From Bacteroidales bacterium (GTDB taxonomy: Bacteria; Bacteroidota; Bacteroidia; Bacteroidales; UBA1715), in contig JAGCOW010000073.1 of the NCBI GenBank assembly GCA_017642535.1, positions 1 through 36,885 of the forward strand: 36,885 nucleotides of DNA. The letters are read 5' to 3'. The notes beneath the pieces were generated by a model. It was not told the DNA's origin. It saw nothing but the letters and a program-made list of their open reading frames with translations, and made no database searches. This document shows positions 17,050 to 24,834 of this stretch, piece by piece. How positions within the stretch are numbered: the first letter of the stretch is position 1; each line of letters begins with the position of its first letter. The position numbers were made by a program, and so were the translations under genes.

Positions 17050-17079
17050 AGTTATAGATATTGTCTATTTTTTTCGCCC

Positions 17080-17087
17080 CAAAAGTA
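17080..17087 (-). promoter_or_regulatory. -7 box for the basic exported protein gene
   Basis: TACTTTTG on the minus strand, about 30 bases before the ATG at 17049. The -33 region has only a weak GTTT, so the call rests on the -7 box and its position. Confidence 0.45.
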
Positions 17088-17143
17088 GGGAATATATTTA
17101 TATAAACGGCAGGGTGTTAATAAGTTTTAATATCTTGATATGT

Positions 17144-20100
17144 CTACCGAATAACCACCGATTTTATATAGGATTTATCCTTATGACGAATTACCAACAA
17201 ATATGTTCCCGCTGGAATTTCGGAAACGGAAATTTGGGTTGAATGTTCACCTACGCCATTCAAAATTTGTTGACCTGTTACGGAAATCAACTCGAAAGAA
17301 AATGCTCCGTCAAGTGAAACGTTTAACACGTCGGAACAGGGATTGGGATAAATCTCCACAATATCTTGTATCTCAGGAACTGCAATGTAATAGTCATTGT
17401 CCATGCCTGGCGAGCCAATAATCAAGCTCGCTTTCCAATTACGTCCGTCCGCATTGTCCGCGTCAACCGACCAGAGCGACAATGTTCTGCCTGTTTCAAA
17501 TGCTCCCTTGGTCCATTCTGTGTCAAACATTGAGTACGAAACTTCATCAACTTGTACTTCATTTTGATTATACAACTTGACGGCGTCAACATATCTGTTT
17601 AGCGACAAATCAAGCTGATAACACGTTATGTTGGGGAAAACGGTATGAAATTTTTCGGGATTGTCGGCAAAAACCACATAACCTTGTGGCGGAATGGTCA
17701 CCGCATCGTAAATCACCGAGATTTTGCCACCTTTGTCTTGTATCATCCAGTCTTTCAGTGAAATATCCGAATCATTCGGGTTATAAATCTCAATCCAGTC
17801 ACCTGAATCCACCTTGTCGGACGAGGCATAATTTATTTCATTGATAATCGGATTTTTGAAATTGTTTTCCTCAAGTGCCGATGCCGTTTTCATTGGTGTA
17901 CCGCCATAGGTATAAGAACGCCAAACGCCTGTTTCGTCTAATTCGTAGGAATAACCATAGCCGTCGGCTTTCAAAGTATAGATTTGTTCGTCGGAATACG
18001 ACATTCGTGCAATGGTATAACCATTTTGGTCTTGCAACGTAATAGTGGCAAAGTCTTTGGGGAATTTCATGTTGAGATTACCCAAAGCAAAATTCTGTTC
18101 CTCGTTTTGATATTGTTTGTGGAACGCATTCGCATCATTTGCAAAAACCAACATTGAACCGGCTTGAATCGAAATTCCTACGGGTATCGTGAACGACTGA
18201 TTATATCGGTCAATTGTGATGTTCCAGTTTGACAAATCAACTGCCGATTCGCCTTCGTTGAGCACTTCAATCCATTCTGTTTCTCCGTCTTGGAACGTGT
18301 GATAATAAACCTCGGTAAAACGTATTTGTGGCTCGTTGCCGACGTAATTGAATACGGCGGTCAAACTGGTAGCTTCGGCAGTGGTCACGGTAATTGCTTG
18401 TTCTGTGGAATTTACCGCGCCTTCCCAACGGACAAATTCATATCCTGGATTCGGAATAGCCGTCAAAAAGATGGTATTGTTGTTGAAATATGAACCAGAC
18501 CAAGGGAAAGTCTTTACGTCTATCGTGTTCAGATGGATTTTCCCTGCTCCTTGTTCCGACAGATTCAGCGTCAAAGTGTAACTGCCGTTGGTCGAGAAGA
18601 ATTCTTCCGTTTGCTGTCGCATAATCGCCTCGCGTTGCTGACCGAAACTTCTCATGTCATCCACCCAACCCTTTTGTCGATGCTCACCCCAACGAGCAAT
18701 ATGCGAAGGCATTTCTTCTTCAATCAGACTATATACTGAGTCTATCTTTTCCCGTATATTTTTAGGCGAAAGTGTCGTATTCAGTCGGTCGGCAGTGGCG
18801 TTCATATAATCGCGACGAAACTCGGGGCTTCGCATCAAACTGCGTAACAAAGCCGTTGCATCGGGAGTATTTGCATAATGGTCGGAATTGGTGGCGGTGC
18901 ACCATTGAAGCATATTCTTATTGACTTTCCCATTCAAGTCCCAGATGCCGAAACCAAAATCGCAGTCAAACAAAAGGTATCGCCACGGTGTGTTCTGAGA
19001 ACGTGAGTGCCAGCAGGCAAAGTTGTTGCTCGGCCAGTCCTCGTTCACGACATAGGTTTCAAGCACATAGTAGTCAATGTAGCTTGGAATGTCGAGAAGA
19101 GATTTTGCCCTTTCATAGTTTGGAGCATACGACATATCATTGTCTTCAATGAAATCACGCATTTCCCAATAATCGTCATCCGAGCCGTTTTGCAGTTCCC
19201 AACCGTTTTTCACTATGTCAATGTCATCCTTGTCGTAGCCGTAGTTTTCGGCAATGTAATGCTCGTTTTGCTTCTCGCGGACATTCTGTATGCCATAATA
19301 TTCACCATTGATGTAAACCACTGCGGGCTGATATGCCTGTCGGTCAATGTCCATTTCCCGAGCAAGCACCGAAATTAAGCCGTCGCGCATTTGTGTGTGG
19401 TTGAAATCATTTCCACTATTGCGAAGCAAAATCATGTGGAATGACGAAATAGGTTTGTCCTTGTAAAACTGATACTCAATCTTGTCTTTGCCGTATTGGT
19501 CGCGAGCATACAATTTCAACGTCTTTTGAGGATGGGCACGACTCCAATTCCCGCCAATCTTACAACCCAAGTCTTGCGAAACAACACATTCTCCGTCTTC
19601 ATTAAAAAAGTCTAAATGAACGGGGCGTTCCCAGTCTTGCCAGTAATTCGCACCGTAATACGGCTCTTCCGATGACGCATTGGGACCTGTAACATAAATA
19701 CCTGTTTTGTAATTAAAAAAATCATCTCGTTTTATGGTAAGCGAGGCGATTGGCAACGTGATATCAGGCAAGAAAAGGTATGACGCAATCATGGTTGCAC
19801 TTGGCAAATAGCCGTCACGAAATGCCTTTACTTTTATGTTTGCATTGTTTGACAAATGAATTGCTCCTGTCACTAAGGATGAAGATGTTGTTGGTTCATC
19901 GCCATTTGTGGTATAGCGTAAAATCACGTGTTTGTCGCTCGAATAAGCATTGACCGAAATCTCGTCTTCGTACACGCCCGCTGGCATATCTAACTTTGGC
20001 TTTGAAAGCGTTTTTGCCACATACATTGCTCCTGAATTTGCACTACGAGGCGTCGTGGTTGAAAAATAATATGTTGTCTTATAATCAGTAGTGCTTCTTC

Positions 20101-21055
20101 CTATGGAAACGTCAACGGGAAGATTTTTCCACGAAATACTGTCAATAATTTTGTCGCCTTTCATAAGAAATAGCGTGTCGGACGAGGCATCTAACGTCAA
20201 CGATTTGCCACAAGGTAAGTCGAGATACTTTGATAGCGCATTTACGTTGGAAACCTTTTCGGAATAGCCGATGCTCAAAATGGGAATACCGATGAGGTCC
20301 GACGATTCATTACTACAATTATGAATTTGTATGCACAGCGTGTTTTCGCCTTCTTTTAACGCCGAAATACAGTCGGAACAATTGTACGAGGGCGGTATTT
20401 CATTATTTCTCATAACGCCTTCGGTGTAGGTGGTGGCAAACGCATCGAAATTGGTACTGTTCATATTTGAACGGGCAATTTCCTTCCCGTTGATGTATGC
20501 GATGAATCCGTCGTCGCAGTCCATATGAAGAATCATCTGCGTTACAAAATCAAGATGTGTGACTGTAAAATTCTTCCGAATGAAAACGGAGCGAGCGTTG
20601 GTAACAGCAGTAACAATGTCGGTTTCGCCGTAACCAATAGGAGTCTTGCCCGTATTCCACTGAGAATCGTCGAATGACGGAGATGTCCAGTTTGGAATAT
20701 TTTCTGAAGGAACAATATAAGAAAACGCGTCGCCATAATTCACCACCGACGACCATTGTACCACATTGGCATTGCCTTTGGTTGCCTCAATAAGGTAGTA
20801 TCCGTTAGCCGATAATTTTCCTGTCCCCAATGAAACCGATACATCTCGCATTTTTCCTGTCGTAATGCTATATTCCGACAAGTCGATTGTTTGCGAGGAC
20901 ACATTTCGTAATTCTATCCAATCGGGAGATTTGCCAGCGCTATTTGCGTACGAAAGAGCGTTTTTTGCAACTATTTCGTTGAGTATCAAATCTTGGGCAT
21001 ACGTGCCAAAAGCCCCTAAAAGAAGTGACACGCAAAGCAAAAAAGTTTTTTTCAT
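17144..21055 (-). CDS. T9SS-sorted CotH-kinase protein with three lamin-tail domains
   Basis: 1303 residues. Parts in order: signal peptide (MKKTFLLCVSLLLGAFGTYA); lamin-tail domain (about 21-100, LILNEIVA, then DWIELRN); a jelly-roll-like domain (about 115-275, SFDDSQW, DDGFIAYINGKEIARSN); a chitobiase-like C-terminal/FN3 segment (ILRYTTNGDEPTTSS); the CotH domain (about 430-800, with GNWSRAHPQKTLKLYARD, LLRNSGNDFNHTQMRDGL, YINGEYYGIQNVREK and YLLFDCDFGFG); a diverged B-repeat (GYEFVRWEGAV); two more lamin-tail domains (TEWIEVLNEG and DWIEIYNPND); and a T9SS type A C-terminal domain (IYPNPCSDVLNVSLDG, ending IKSVVIR). CotH proteins are secreted or surface protein kinases; the target here is unknown. 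The 92-base spacer to the upstream lipoprotein gene has no clear promoter, so co-transcription is possible. Confidence 0.9.
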   Translation of the reverse strand: MKKTFLLCVSLLLGAFGTYAQDLILNEIVAKNALSYANSAGKSPDWIELRNVSSQTIDLSEYSITTGKMRDVSVSLGTGKLSANGYYLIEATKGNANVVQWSSVVNYGDAFSYIVPSENIPNWTSPSFDDSQWNTGKTPIGYGETDIVTAVTNARSVFIRKNFTVTHLDFVTQMILHMDCDDGFIAYINGKEIARSNMNSTNFDAFATTYTEGVMRNNEIPPSYNCSDCISALKEGENTLCIQIHNCSNESSDLIGIPILSIGYSEKVSNVNALSKYLDLPCGKSLTLDASSDTLFLMKGDKIIDSISWKNLPVDVSIGRSTTDYKTTYYFSTTTPRSANSGAMYVAKTLSKPKLDMPAGVYEDEISVNAYSSDKHVILRYTTNGDEPTTSSSLVTGAIHLSNNANIKVKAFRDGYLPSATMIASYLFLPDITLPIASLTIKRDDFFNYKTGIYVTGPNASSEEPYYGANYWQDWERPVHLDFFNEDGECVVSQDLGCKIGGNWSRAHPQKTLKLYARDQYGKDKIEYQFYKDKPISSFHMILLRNSGNDFNHTQMRDGLISVLAREMDIDRQAYQPAVVYINGEYYGIQNVREKQNEHYIAENYGYDKDDIDIVKNGWELQNGSDDDYWEMRDFIEDNDMSYAPNYERAKSLLDIPSYIDYYVLETYVVNEDWPSNNFACWHSRSQNTPWRYLLFDCDFGFGIWDLNGKVNKNMLQWCTATNSDHYANTPDATALLRSLMRSPEFRRDYMNATADRLNTTLSPKNIREKIDSVYSLIEEEMPSHIARWGEHRQKGWVDDMRSFGQQREAIMRQQTEEFFSTNGSYTLTLNLSEQGAGKIHLNTIDVKTFPWSGSYFNNNTIFLTAIPNPGYEFVRWEGAVNSTEQAITVTTAEATSLTAVFNYVGNEPQIRFTEVYYHTFQDGETEWIEVLNEGESAVDLSNWNITIDRYNQSFTIPVGISIQAGSMLVFANDANAFHKQYQNEEQNFALGNLNMKFPKDFATITLQDQNGYTIARMSYSDEQIYTLKADGYGYSYELDETGVWRSYTYGGTPMKTASALEENNFKNPIINEINYASSDKVDSGDWIEIYNPNDSDISLKDWMIQDKGGKISVIYDAVTIPPQGYVVFADNPEKFHTVFPNITCYQLDLSLNRYVDAVKLYNQNEVQVDEVSYSMFDTEWTKGAFETGRTLSLWSVDADNADGRNWKASLIIGSPGMDNDYYIAVPEIQDIVEIYPNPCSDVLNVSLDGAFSFELISVTGQQILNGVGEHSTQISVSEIPAGTYLLVIRHKDKSYIKSVVIR

Positions 21056-21147
21056 ACAATTTTAGTTGTCAGTTTTCAATTAAAAACAGCTTTGACAAGT
21101 TCAGCCATCCTTAATTCTTAACTCTTAATTTTTAATTTCAAAATTTC

Positions 21148-22134
21148 TTAATCGTGTATGGACAATCCGTCGTGTGAAAGGCGAATGATGGTTCCTTTCT
21201 CCGTGCCGATGTAAATTTTATCGGCTATGTATCCCATATACGTGATTTTATTTCCTTCGTCATAATGAACTTTTCTCCAGTTCGTGCCAGAATCGTTTGA
21301 GATATACAAATCCTTGTTCTCACCCGAAGCAACCACGTCGCCATATTTATTTGCTTGAATATGAAGAAGTTTCTTACCTTCGTTATACACTTTTTCCCAT
21401 TCTCCGCTTCCAACTTCCGAACGGAAAACTTTTCCAGAATAGGTGCAAGCAAAAAGGAATTTGTTGTCAACGATAGTGATTCCTGTGAAATTTTCGCCGC
21501 CTATGTTTTCCAAATTCATTTTTTGACCATTTTCGGTAACGTGAAAGATGTTTCCGTAGCCAGCCAAATACACGTCGTTGTTATATACCAACATATCGTT
21601 TAACCCACATTGCGTCTGCGTGCTTGAAAATACCGTGTCGTCGCTCTCGTACACATAGAAATTTCCTGTGAACAAGTCATCGGTGCCATACATATACTGC
21701 AGATTTCCGTCTTTTGCCGAAAGTCCCTTTAAGTTAGAAAGTTCGGCAGGCCAATTTTGTCGCCAATCGGTAAAAGTAAATTTCAGATCGCCACCGTCGG
21801 GAACGTTTTTTGCCGTGTCGGAACTTCTGCGAAGATTCATATCTTCGCCACCCATCCAGACCTTCCCTTCGTTGAAACAGATGGTGTTGTACACAATCTT
21901 GCTTCTACAACGTTTTGTGCTGCTTAGTCCACTTGACGTGGATTTGCATAGATATACCTCAGTATAGTTTTCTTCATTTTGTCCAAGTACCAGCAACGTG
22001 TCAACGCTCGTTGGCACGATGTCGCGAATAACAAGTTTGTCGATAGTGCCAACTGGCTCAAACATCAGTTCGTTATCGTCGATACACGAAGTGAAGCCAG
22101 CAACAATCAAAACCAATATGAAAATCTTTCTCAT
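21148..22134 (-). CDS. Lipoprotein with beta-propeller-like repeats
   Basis: 328 residues. MRKIFILVLIVAGFTSC is a lipoprotein signal with the lipid-carrying Cys at 17. The body repeats short strand-turn units typical of sortilin/BNR-type propellers, e.g. FACTYSGKVFRSEVGSGEWEKV and DLYISNDSGTNWRKVHYDE, then KIYIGTEKGTIIRLS. This suggests a binding propeller anchored in the outer membrane or facing the periplasm. The ligand is unknown. It starts 11 bases after the stop of the small membrane protein gene, so the two form an operon, possibly continuing into the CotH-kinase gene. Confidence 0.8.
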   Translation of the reverse strand: MRKIFILVLIVAGFTSCIDDNELMFEPVGTIDKLVIRDIVPTSVDTLLVLGQNEENYTEVYLCKSTSSGLSSTKRCRSKIVYNTICFNEGKVWMGGEDMNLRRSSDTAKNVPDGGDLKFTFTDWRQNWPAELSNLKGLSAKDGNLQYMYGTDDLFTGNFYVYESDDTVFSSTQTQCGLNDMLVYNNDVYLAGYGNIFHVTENGQKMNLENIGGENFTGITIVDNKFLFACTYSGKVFRSEVGSGEWEKVYNEGKKLLHIQANKYGDVVASGENKDLYISNDSGTNWRKVHYDEGNKITYMGYIADKIYIGTEKGTIIRLSHDGLSIHD

Positions 22135-22145
22135 AACGTTATTTT

Positions 22146-22364
22146 TTATTCGTTTAATGAATTATCATCCTCTTTTTTCTCATCAGAACCTGTGGTGTCA
22201 AGGAATATATACACTGCCACCGCTGCCACATGAAAAAGCAATGTTGTGATTGTCCACAAAAGTTTTTCATTTGTTTTGCGTTTGTTTTTTTCTGCCACCC
22301 AAATCTGATGCAGAAGCCAAATGTCTAAAACAACGCACAATGAAATGATTAAAACACGTACCAT
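22146..22364 (-). CDS. Small two-helix membrane protein
   Basis: 72 residues from the ATG at 22364 (MVRVLIISLCVVLDIWLLHQ). A TTG at 22406 would extend it by 14 residues, but a TACATTTG promoter box lies between the two starts, so the ATG is chosen. There are two hydrophobic helices (about 3-20 and 36-54: WTITTLLFHVAAVAVYIFL) joined by a basic turn (EKNKRKTNEK), and an acidic tail (DEKKEDDNSLNE). The layout resembles the short two-helix domain at the N-terminus of cardiolipin-synthase-type proteins, but that is only a resemblance. First gene of the operon with the lipoprotein. Confidence 0.65.
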   Translation of the reverse strand: MVRVLIISLCVVLDIWLLHQIWVAEKNKRKTNEKLLWTITTLLFHVAAVAVYIFLDTTGSDEKKEDDNSLNE

Positions 22365-22384
22365 ATTTTTAAATCTCTTAACTG

Positions 22385-22392
22385 CAAATGTA
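22385..22392 (-). promoter_or_regulatory. -7 box upstream of the small membrane protein gene
   Basis: TACATTTG on the minus strand, about 20 bases before the ATG at 22364. No TTTG lies at the right distance upstream, so the promoter call is tentative. It supports the ATG start. Confidence 0.45.
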
Positions 22393-22477
22393 AAAATATT
22401 TTTCAAATTGAGAATTGGGAATTGACAATTGAAAAATATGAAGGTTTTTCTGTTTACCTGGAAAGATTGTTTTTTGT

Positions 22478-22543
22478 TGTAGGGCTGTCACATTGTGGCA
22501 GCCCCGCATTTAGAATGGCTGCCGTAATACGACTGCCCTACAA
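22478..22543. repeat. Inverted pair of about 27-bp elements
   Basis: A plus-strand copy (22478-22504) reads TGTAGGGCTGTCAC then ATT then GTGGCAGCCC. The reverse complement of 22517-22543 reads TTGTAGGGCAGTCGTATTAC then GGCAGCC. The two copies face each other across about 12 bases. The first copy alone can form a 10-bp stem with one G-T pair. This head-to-head layout is typical of REP/BIME-like or MITE-like repeats. Confidence 0.65.
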
Positions 22544-22566
22544 GATTCCTTTCGAACAAGGAGGTT

Positions 22567-22730
22567 GTGCCGTTAGGCACTTCATATCGGTAGAATATGA
22601 AATTATTCTTCTTATTAAACGTGCCGTAAGGTACGTTTTTTGTGATGAGTTATAAAATAATTCGTACCTAACGGCACGAAAAGAAATAAGAAGATTTTTG
22701 TTTCTACCAATATTTTGTGCCTAACGGCAC
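22567..22730. repeat. Inverted pair of about 69-bp elements with end hairpins
   Basis: Copy 1 (22567-22635, plus) begins with the hairpin GTGCC-GTTA-GGCAC, continues through CGGTAGAA and CTTCTTATT, and ends in CGTGCCGTAAGGTACG. Copy 2 (22663-22730) is the same layout on the minus strand: GTGCCGTTAGGCAC, TTGGTAGAA, CTTCTTATT, CGTGCCGTTAGGTACG. The copies are 27 bases apart. Both ends of each copy are palindromic, so the unit may be a small non-autonomous mobile or REP-like element. Confidence 0.7.
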
Positions 22731-22900
22731 ATTTATTTCATACGAATTATTGTAGGAACGCGGGCTGTTTCGTTTTCAACGTTTATCAGTCGGCGATAAT
22801 GCGACCAACTCAATTCGTCTTTCATAATTATTGGTGCTGGCTTAATTTCAAAATGTTTGATTTGTTATTTCTAATGTTTTTATTTTACGTTTATACTCTG

Positions 22901-22929
22901 CAAATATAGCAATATTGTTTTTTTGTCAA
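22901..22929 (-). promoter_or_regulatory. Minus-strand promoter-like site in the repeat-rich spacer
   Basis: On the minus strand, TTG (22929-22927), 18 bases, then TATATTTG (22908-22901). This fits the Bacteroidota -33/-7 pattern. The next minus-strand gene starts over 500 bases away at 22364, so transcription from here would cross both repeat pairs, either as a long leader or as a non-coding RNA. Confidence 0.45.
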
Positions 22930-22984
22930 TCATTTCAAAACAATCTCTCAAAAATAAGAATACCTTTACGGCAAAAAAAAGAGT

Positions 22985-23929
22985 ATGCTGATATTCATTG
23001 CTCTCTCATTGTCGGTTGCCTTGCAATTGGGTGCCTCGATACTCGCAATCAGTTTGATTAAGCGAACTCGATACAACATATCGTGGATTTTGCTGTCGTT
23101 GGCATTCTCTTTGATGGCAATTCAGCGTATTTATGAGTTGATTTTTATTGCTCAACTGCCCAAAGAACATTTCTCCGAAGTGTCGATGCTTAGCAATTGG
23201 ATTTCTGTGGTCGTGTCATTCCTGATTTTTGCGGGGACGATTTACGTGAAAAAGATTTTTAACTACATCAGAAAGATGGAGAATCTTGCCAAAGAGAACG
23301 AGAATCGTGTGTTTTCGGCCATTGTGCAAACCGAGGAAAATGAACGGCAAACTTTTGCCAAGGAAATCCACGATGGACTGGGGCCTATACTTTCGTCTAT
23401 CAAAATGGCTTTTTCGGCTATTAATAAGGACATTGCCAACGAATCAAACAAGCAGATTCTTTTGAAAACAAACTTTGCCATCGATGAGGCAATCATAACG
23501 ATTAAGGAAATCTCCAACAAATTAAGTCCTCATATTTTGTCGAATTTTGGACTGGAACGTGCCGTGAAATCGTTTCTTGACACTATTATGATAAAACAAA
23601 GCACTGCCGTTTCGTTTGACTCAGATTTAAAAAATACAAGATACGATTTCAACATCGAAACAGTATTGTATCGCGTTATTTGTGAATTGATAACCAATAC
23701 ATTACGCCATGCACAGGCACAAAACATTTTCATTGTGCTGCGTCACGACGAAAAAAATGTCATGCTCAACTATACCGACGACGGAATAGGTTTCGATATT
23801 GATAATCTTCCCCATAAAGGAATGGGACTTTCCAATATGGAGTCACGAATTAAATCAATAAATGGTACTTTTGTCATTGAAAGTTCTCACAAAAACGGAA
23901 CGCACGTTTCTATAAATATCTCAATATGA
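22985..23929 (+). CDS. Sensor histidine kinase, NarL-type (HisKA_3)
   Basis: 314 residues. Three hydrophobic helices at the N-terminus (about 1-24, 31-56, 68-90) place it in the inner membrane, with hardly any periplasmic sensor loop, so it may sense the membrane or a partner protein. The HisKA_3 dimerisation domain carries the phospho-accepting His129 in FAKEIHDGLGPILSSIK. The ATPase domain has the N box (CELITNTLRHA, Asn238), the G1 box (YTDDGIGFDI) and the G2 box (KGMGLSNMESRI). It overlaps the response regulator gene by four bases (ATGA), so the two are translated together and form a cognate pair. Confidence 0.93.
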   Translation: MLIFIALSLSVALQLGASILAISLIKRTRYNISWILLSLAFSLMAIQRIYELIFIAQLPKEHFSEVSMLSNWISVVVSFLIFAGTIYVKKIFNYIRKMENLAKENENRVFSAIVQTEENERQTFAKEIHDGLGPILSSIKMAFSAINKDIANESNKQILLKTNFAIDEAIITIKEISNKLSPHILSNFGLERAVKSFLDTIMIKQSTAVSFDSDLKNTRYDFNIETVLYRVICELITNTLRHAQAQNIFIVLRHDEKNVMLNYTDDGIGFDIDNLPHKGMGLSNMESRIKSINGTFVIESSHKNGTHVSINISI

Positions 23930-24567
23930 AACCATTACACATACATCTTGTTGACGACCATTCTTTGTTTCGCGAAGGATTGAGATTTCTTTTGTCAAAT
24001 TGTGAGTTCGTCTCGCAGATAGAAGAGTCGGAAAATGGAGAGATTTTCCTGCAAAAAATCAAAAAAAATGCTCCCGATGTCGTTTTGATGGACATAGAAA
24101 TGCCTGTGATAGATGGCATTACCGCTTCGAAAACAGCTATGGAGATGTATCCCGACTTGAAGATAATAGCTCTTTCAATGTATGCCGAGGAAGAATATTA
24201 TTCAAAAATGATTGATGTAGGTGTGAAGGGCTTTCTATTGAAAAACTCACAGTTCGAGGACGTACAAAAGGCGATACTAGAGGTGAGTGAGGGCAACAAT
24301 TTCTTTTCTCCCGAAATCTTGGACAGAATCATTTCCAATATGTACAAGAAAAAAGACGAGAAAACTGTTCTTGACTTGACGGAACGGGAAATCGAGGTGC
24401 TGTATAATATCTGTAAGGGCTTGTCAAACCAGGAAATAGCCGACTTGCTATTTATTAGCAAAAGAACTGTTGACAAACATCGTGAAAATTTACTTTTGAA
24501 AACAAATGCCAAAAACACAGCAGGACTTGTGGTATATGCCATAAAAAACGGAATTTTTGAAATATAG
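23926..24567 (+). CDS. LuxR/NarL-family response regulator
   Basis: 213 residues. The receiver domain (about 4-120) shows the acidic pair VDDH at 9-12, the phospho-acceptor Asp56 in VLMDIEMPVIDG, and the KGFLLK lysine near 107. A LuxR-type helix-turn-helix lies at about 150-208 (LTEREIEVLYNICKGLSNQE, then ISKRTVDKHRENLL). It is a DNA-binding transcription regulator controlled by the kinase encoded just upstream. The targets cannot be read from the sequence. The stop codon overlaps a degenerate palindromic repeat. Confidence 0.95.
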   Translation: MKPLHIHLVDDHSLFREGLRFLLSNCEFVSQIEESENGEIFLQKIKKNAPDVVLMDIEMPVIDGITASKTAMEMYPDLKIIALSMYAEEEYYSKMIDVGVKGFLLKNSQFEDVQKAILEVSEGNNFFSPEILDRIISNMYKKKDEKTVLDLTEREIEVLYNICKGLSNQEIADLLFISKRTVDKHRENLLLKTNAKNTAGLVVYAIKNGIFEI

Positions 24568-24594
24568 TAGAAACTATGTACATATTGTCTCTAC
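24567..24594. repeat. 28-bp palindromic repeat, degenerate copy
   Basis: GTAGAAACTATGTA followed by CATATTGTCTCTAC, recognisable as the 28-bp palindrome family but with several mismatches between the arms. Its first base is the last base of the response regulator stop codon. Confidence 0.6.
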
Positions 24595-24634
24595 AGCATC
24601 ACGTGAAAAATATTCTCAATTTTTTGTCTCTTTT

Positions 24635-24664
24635 TTTGGAAAAGCAAAGAATTGTGTATATTTG
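24635..24664 (+). promoter_or_regulatory. Promoter of tRNA-Leu
   Basis: TTTG (24635-24638), 18 bases, then TATATTTG (24657-24664). The -7 box ends 11 bases before the first base of the mature tRNA. Confidence 0.6.
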
Positions 24665-24675
24665 CACCACCAAAT

Positions 24676-24759
24676 GCCAAAGTGGCGGAATTGGTAGACG
24701 CGCTGGACTCAAAATCCAGTGATAGCAATATCGTGCGGGTTCGATTCCCGCCTTTGGTA
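24676..24759 (+). tRNA. tRNA-Leu(CAA)
   Basis: 84 bases folding as a class II tRNA. The acceptor arm GCCAAAG pairs with CTTTGGT (one G-T pair), followed by discriminator A. The anticodon stem CTGGA/TCCAG encloses the loop CTCAAAA with anticodon CAA. The long variable arm is about 15 bases, and the T arm reads GCGGG-TTCGATT-CCCGC. It decodes TTG leucine codons. CCA is not encoded. Confidence 0.96.
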
Positions 24760-24763
24760 CTCG

Positions 24764-24800
24764 AAAGGTTGAAGCAATTGTTTCAACCTTTTTTGTTTTT
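24764..24800 (+). terminator. Rho-independent terminator of tRNA-Leu
   Basis: A perfect stem AAGGTTGAA/TTCAACCTT with a short loop, followed by a T-run (TTTTTTGTTTTT), begins 5 bases after the tRNA. Confidence 0.85.
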
Positions 24801-24808
24801 GGGGGGAA

Positions 24809-24830
24809 GAGACGATGTGCACATCGTCTC
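24809..24830. repeat. 22-bp core of the palindromic repeat
   Basis: GAGACGATGTG followed by its exact reverse complement. It is the core of the 28-bp family without the outer GTA/TAC. It lies 4 bases beyond the stop of the GH43 gene (minus) and may act as that operon's 3' stem-loop. Confidence 0.8.
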
Positions 24831-24834
24831 CGAA

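Larger units (their letters stand above)
22407..22984. other. Repeat-rich spacer without a gene
   Basis: 578 bases between divergent genes. It contains two inverted pairs of short elements (22478-22543 and 22567-22730), a minus-strand promoter-like site (22901-22929) and, near 22961, a plus-strand TACCTTTA that is one base off a -7 box and could serve the histidine kinase. The short open frames in it follow the repeats and show no family resemblance. Confidence 0.6.

Noticed and set aside
22422..22909. Plus-strand open frames of 77 and 64 codons in the repeat spacer
   Set aside because: They run through palindromic repeat elements, have no family resemblance and no promoter or start context.
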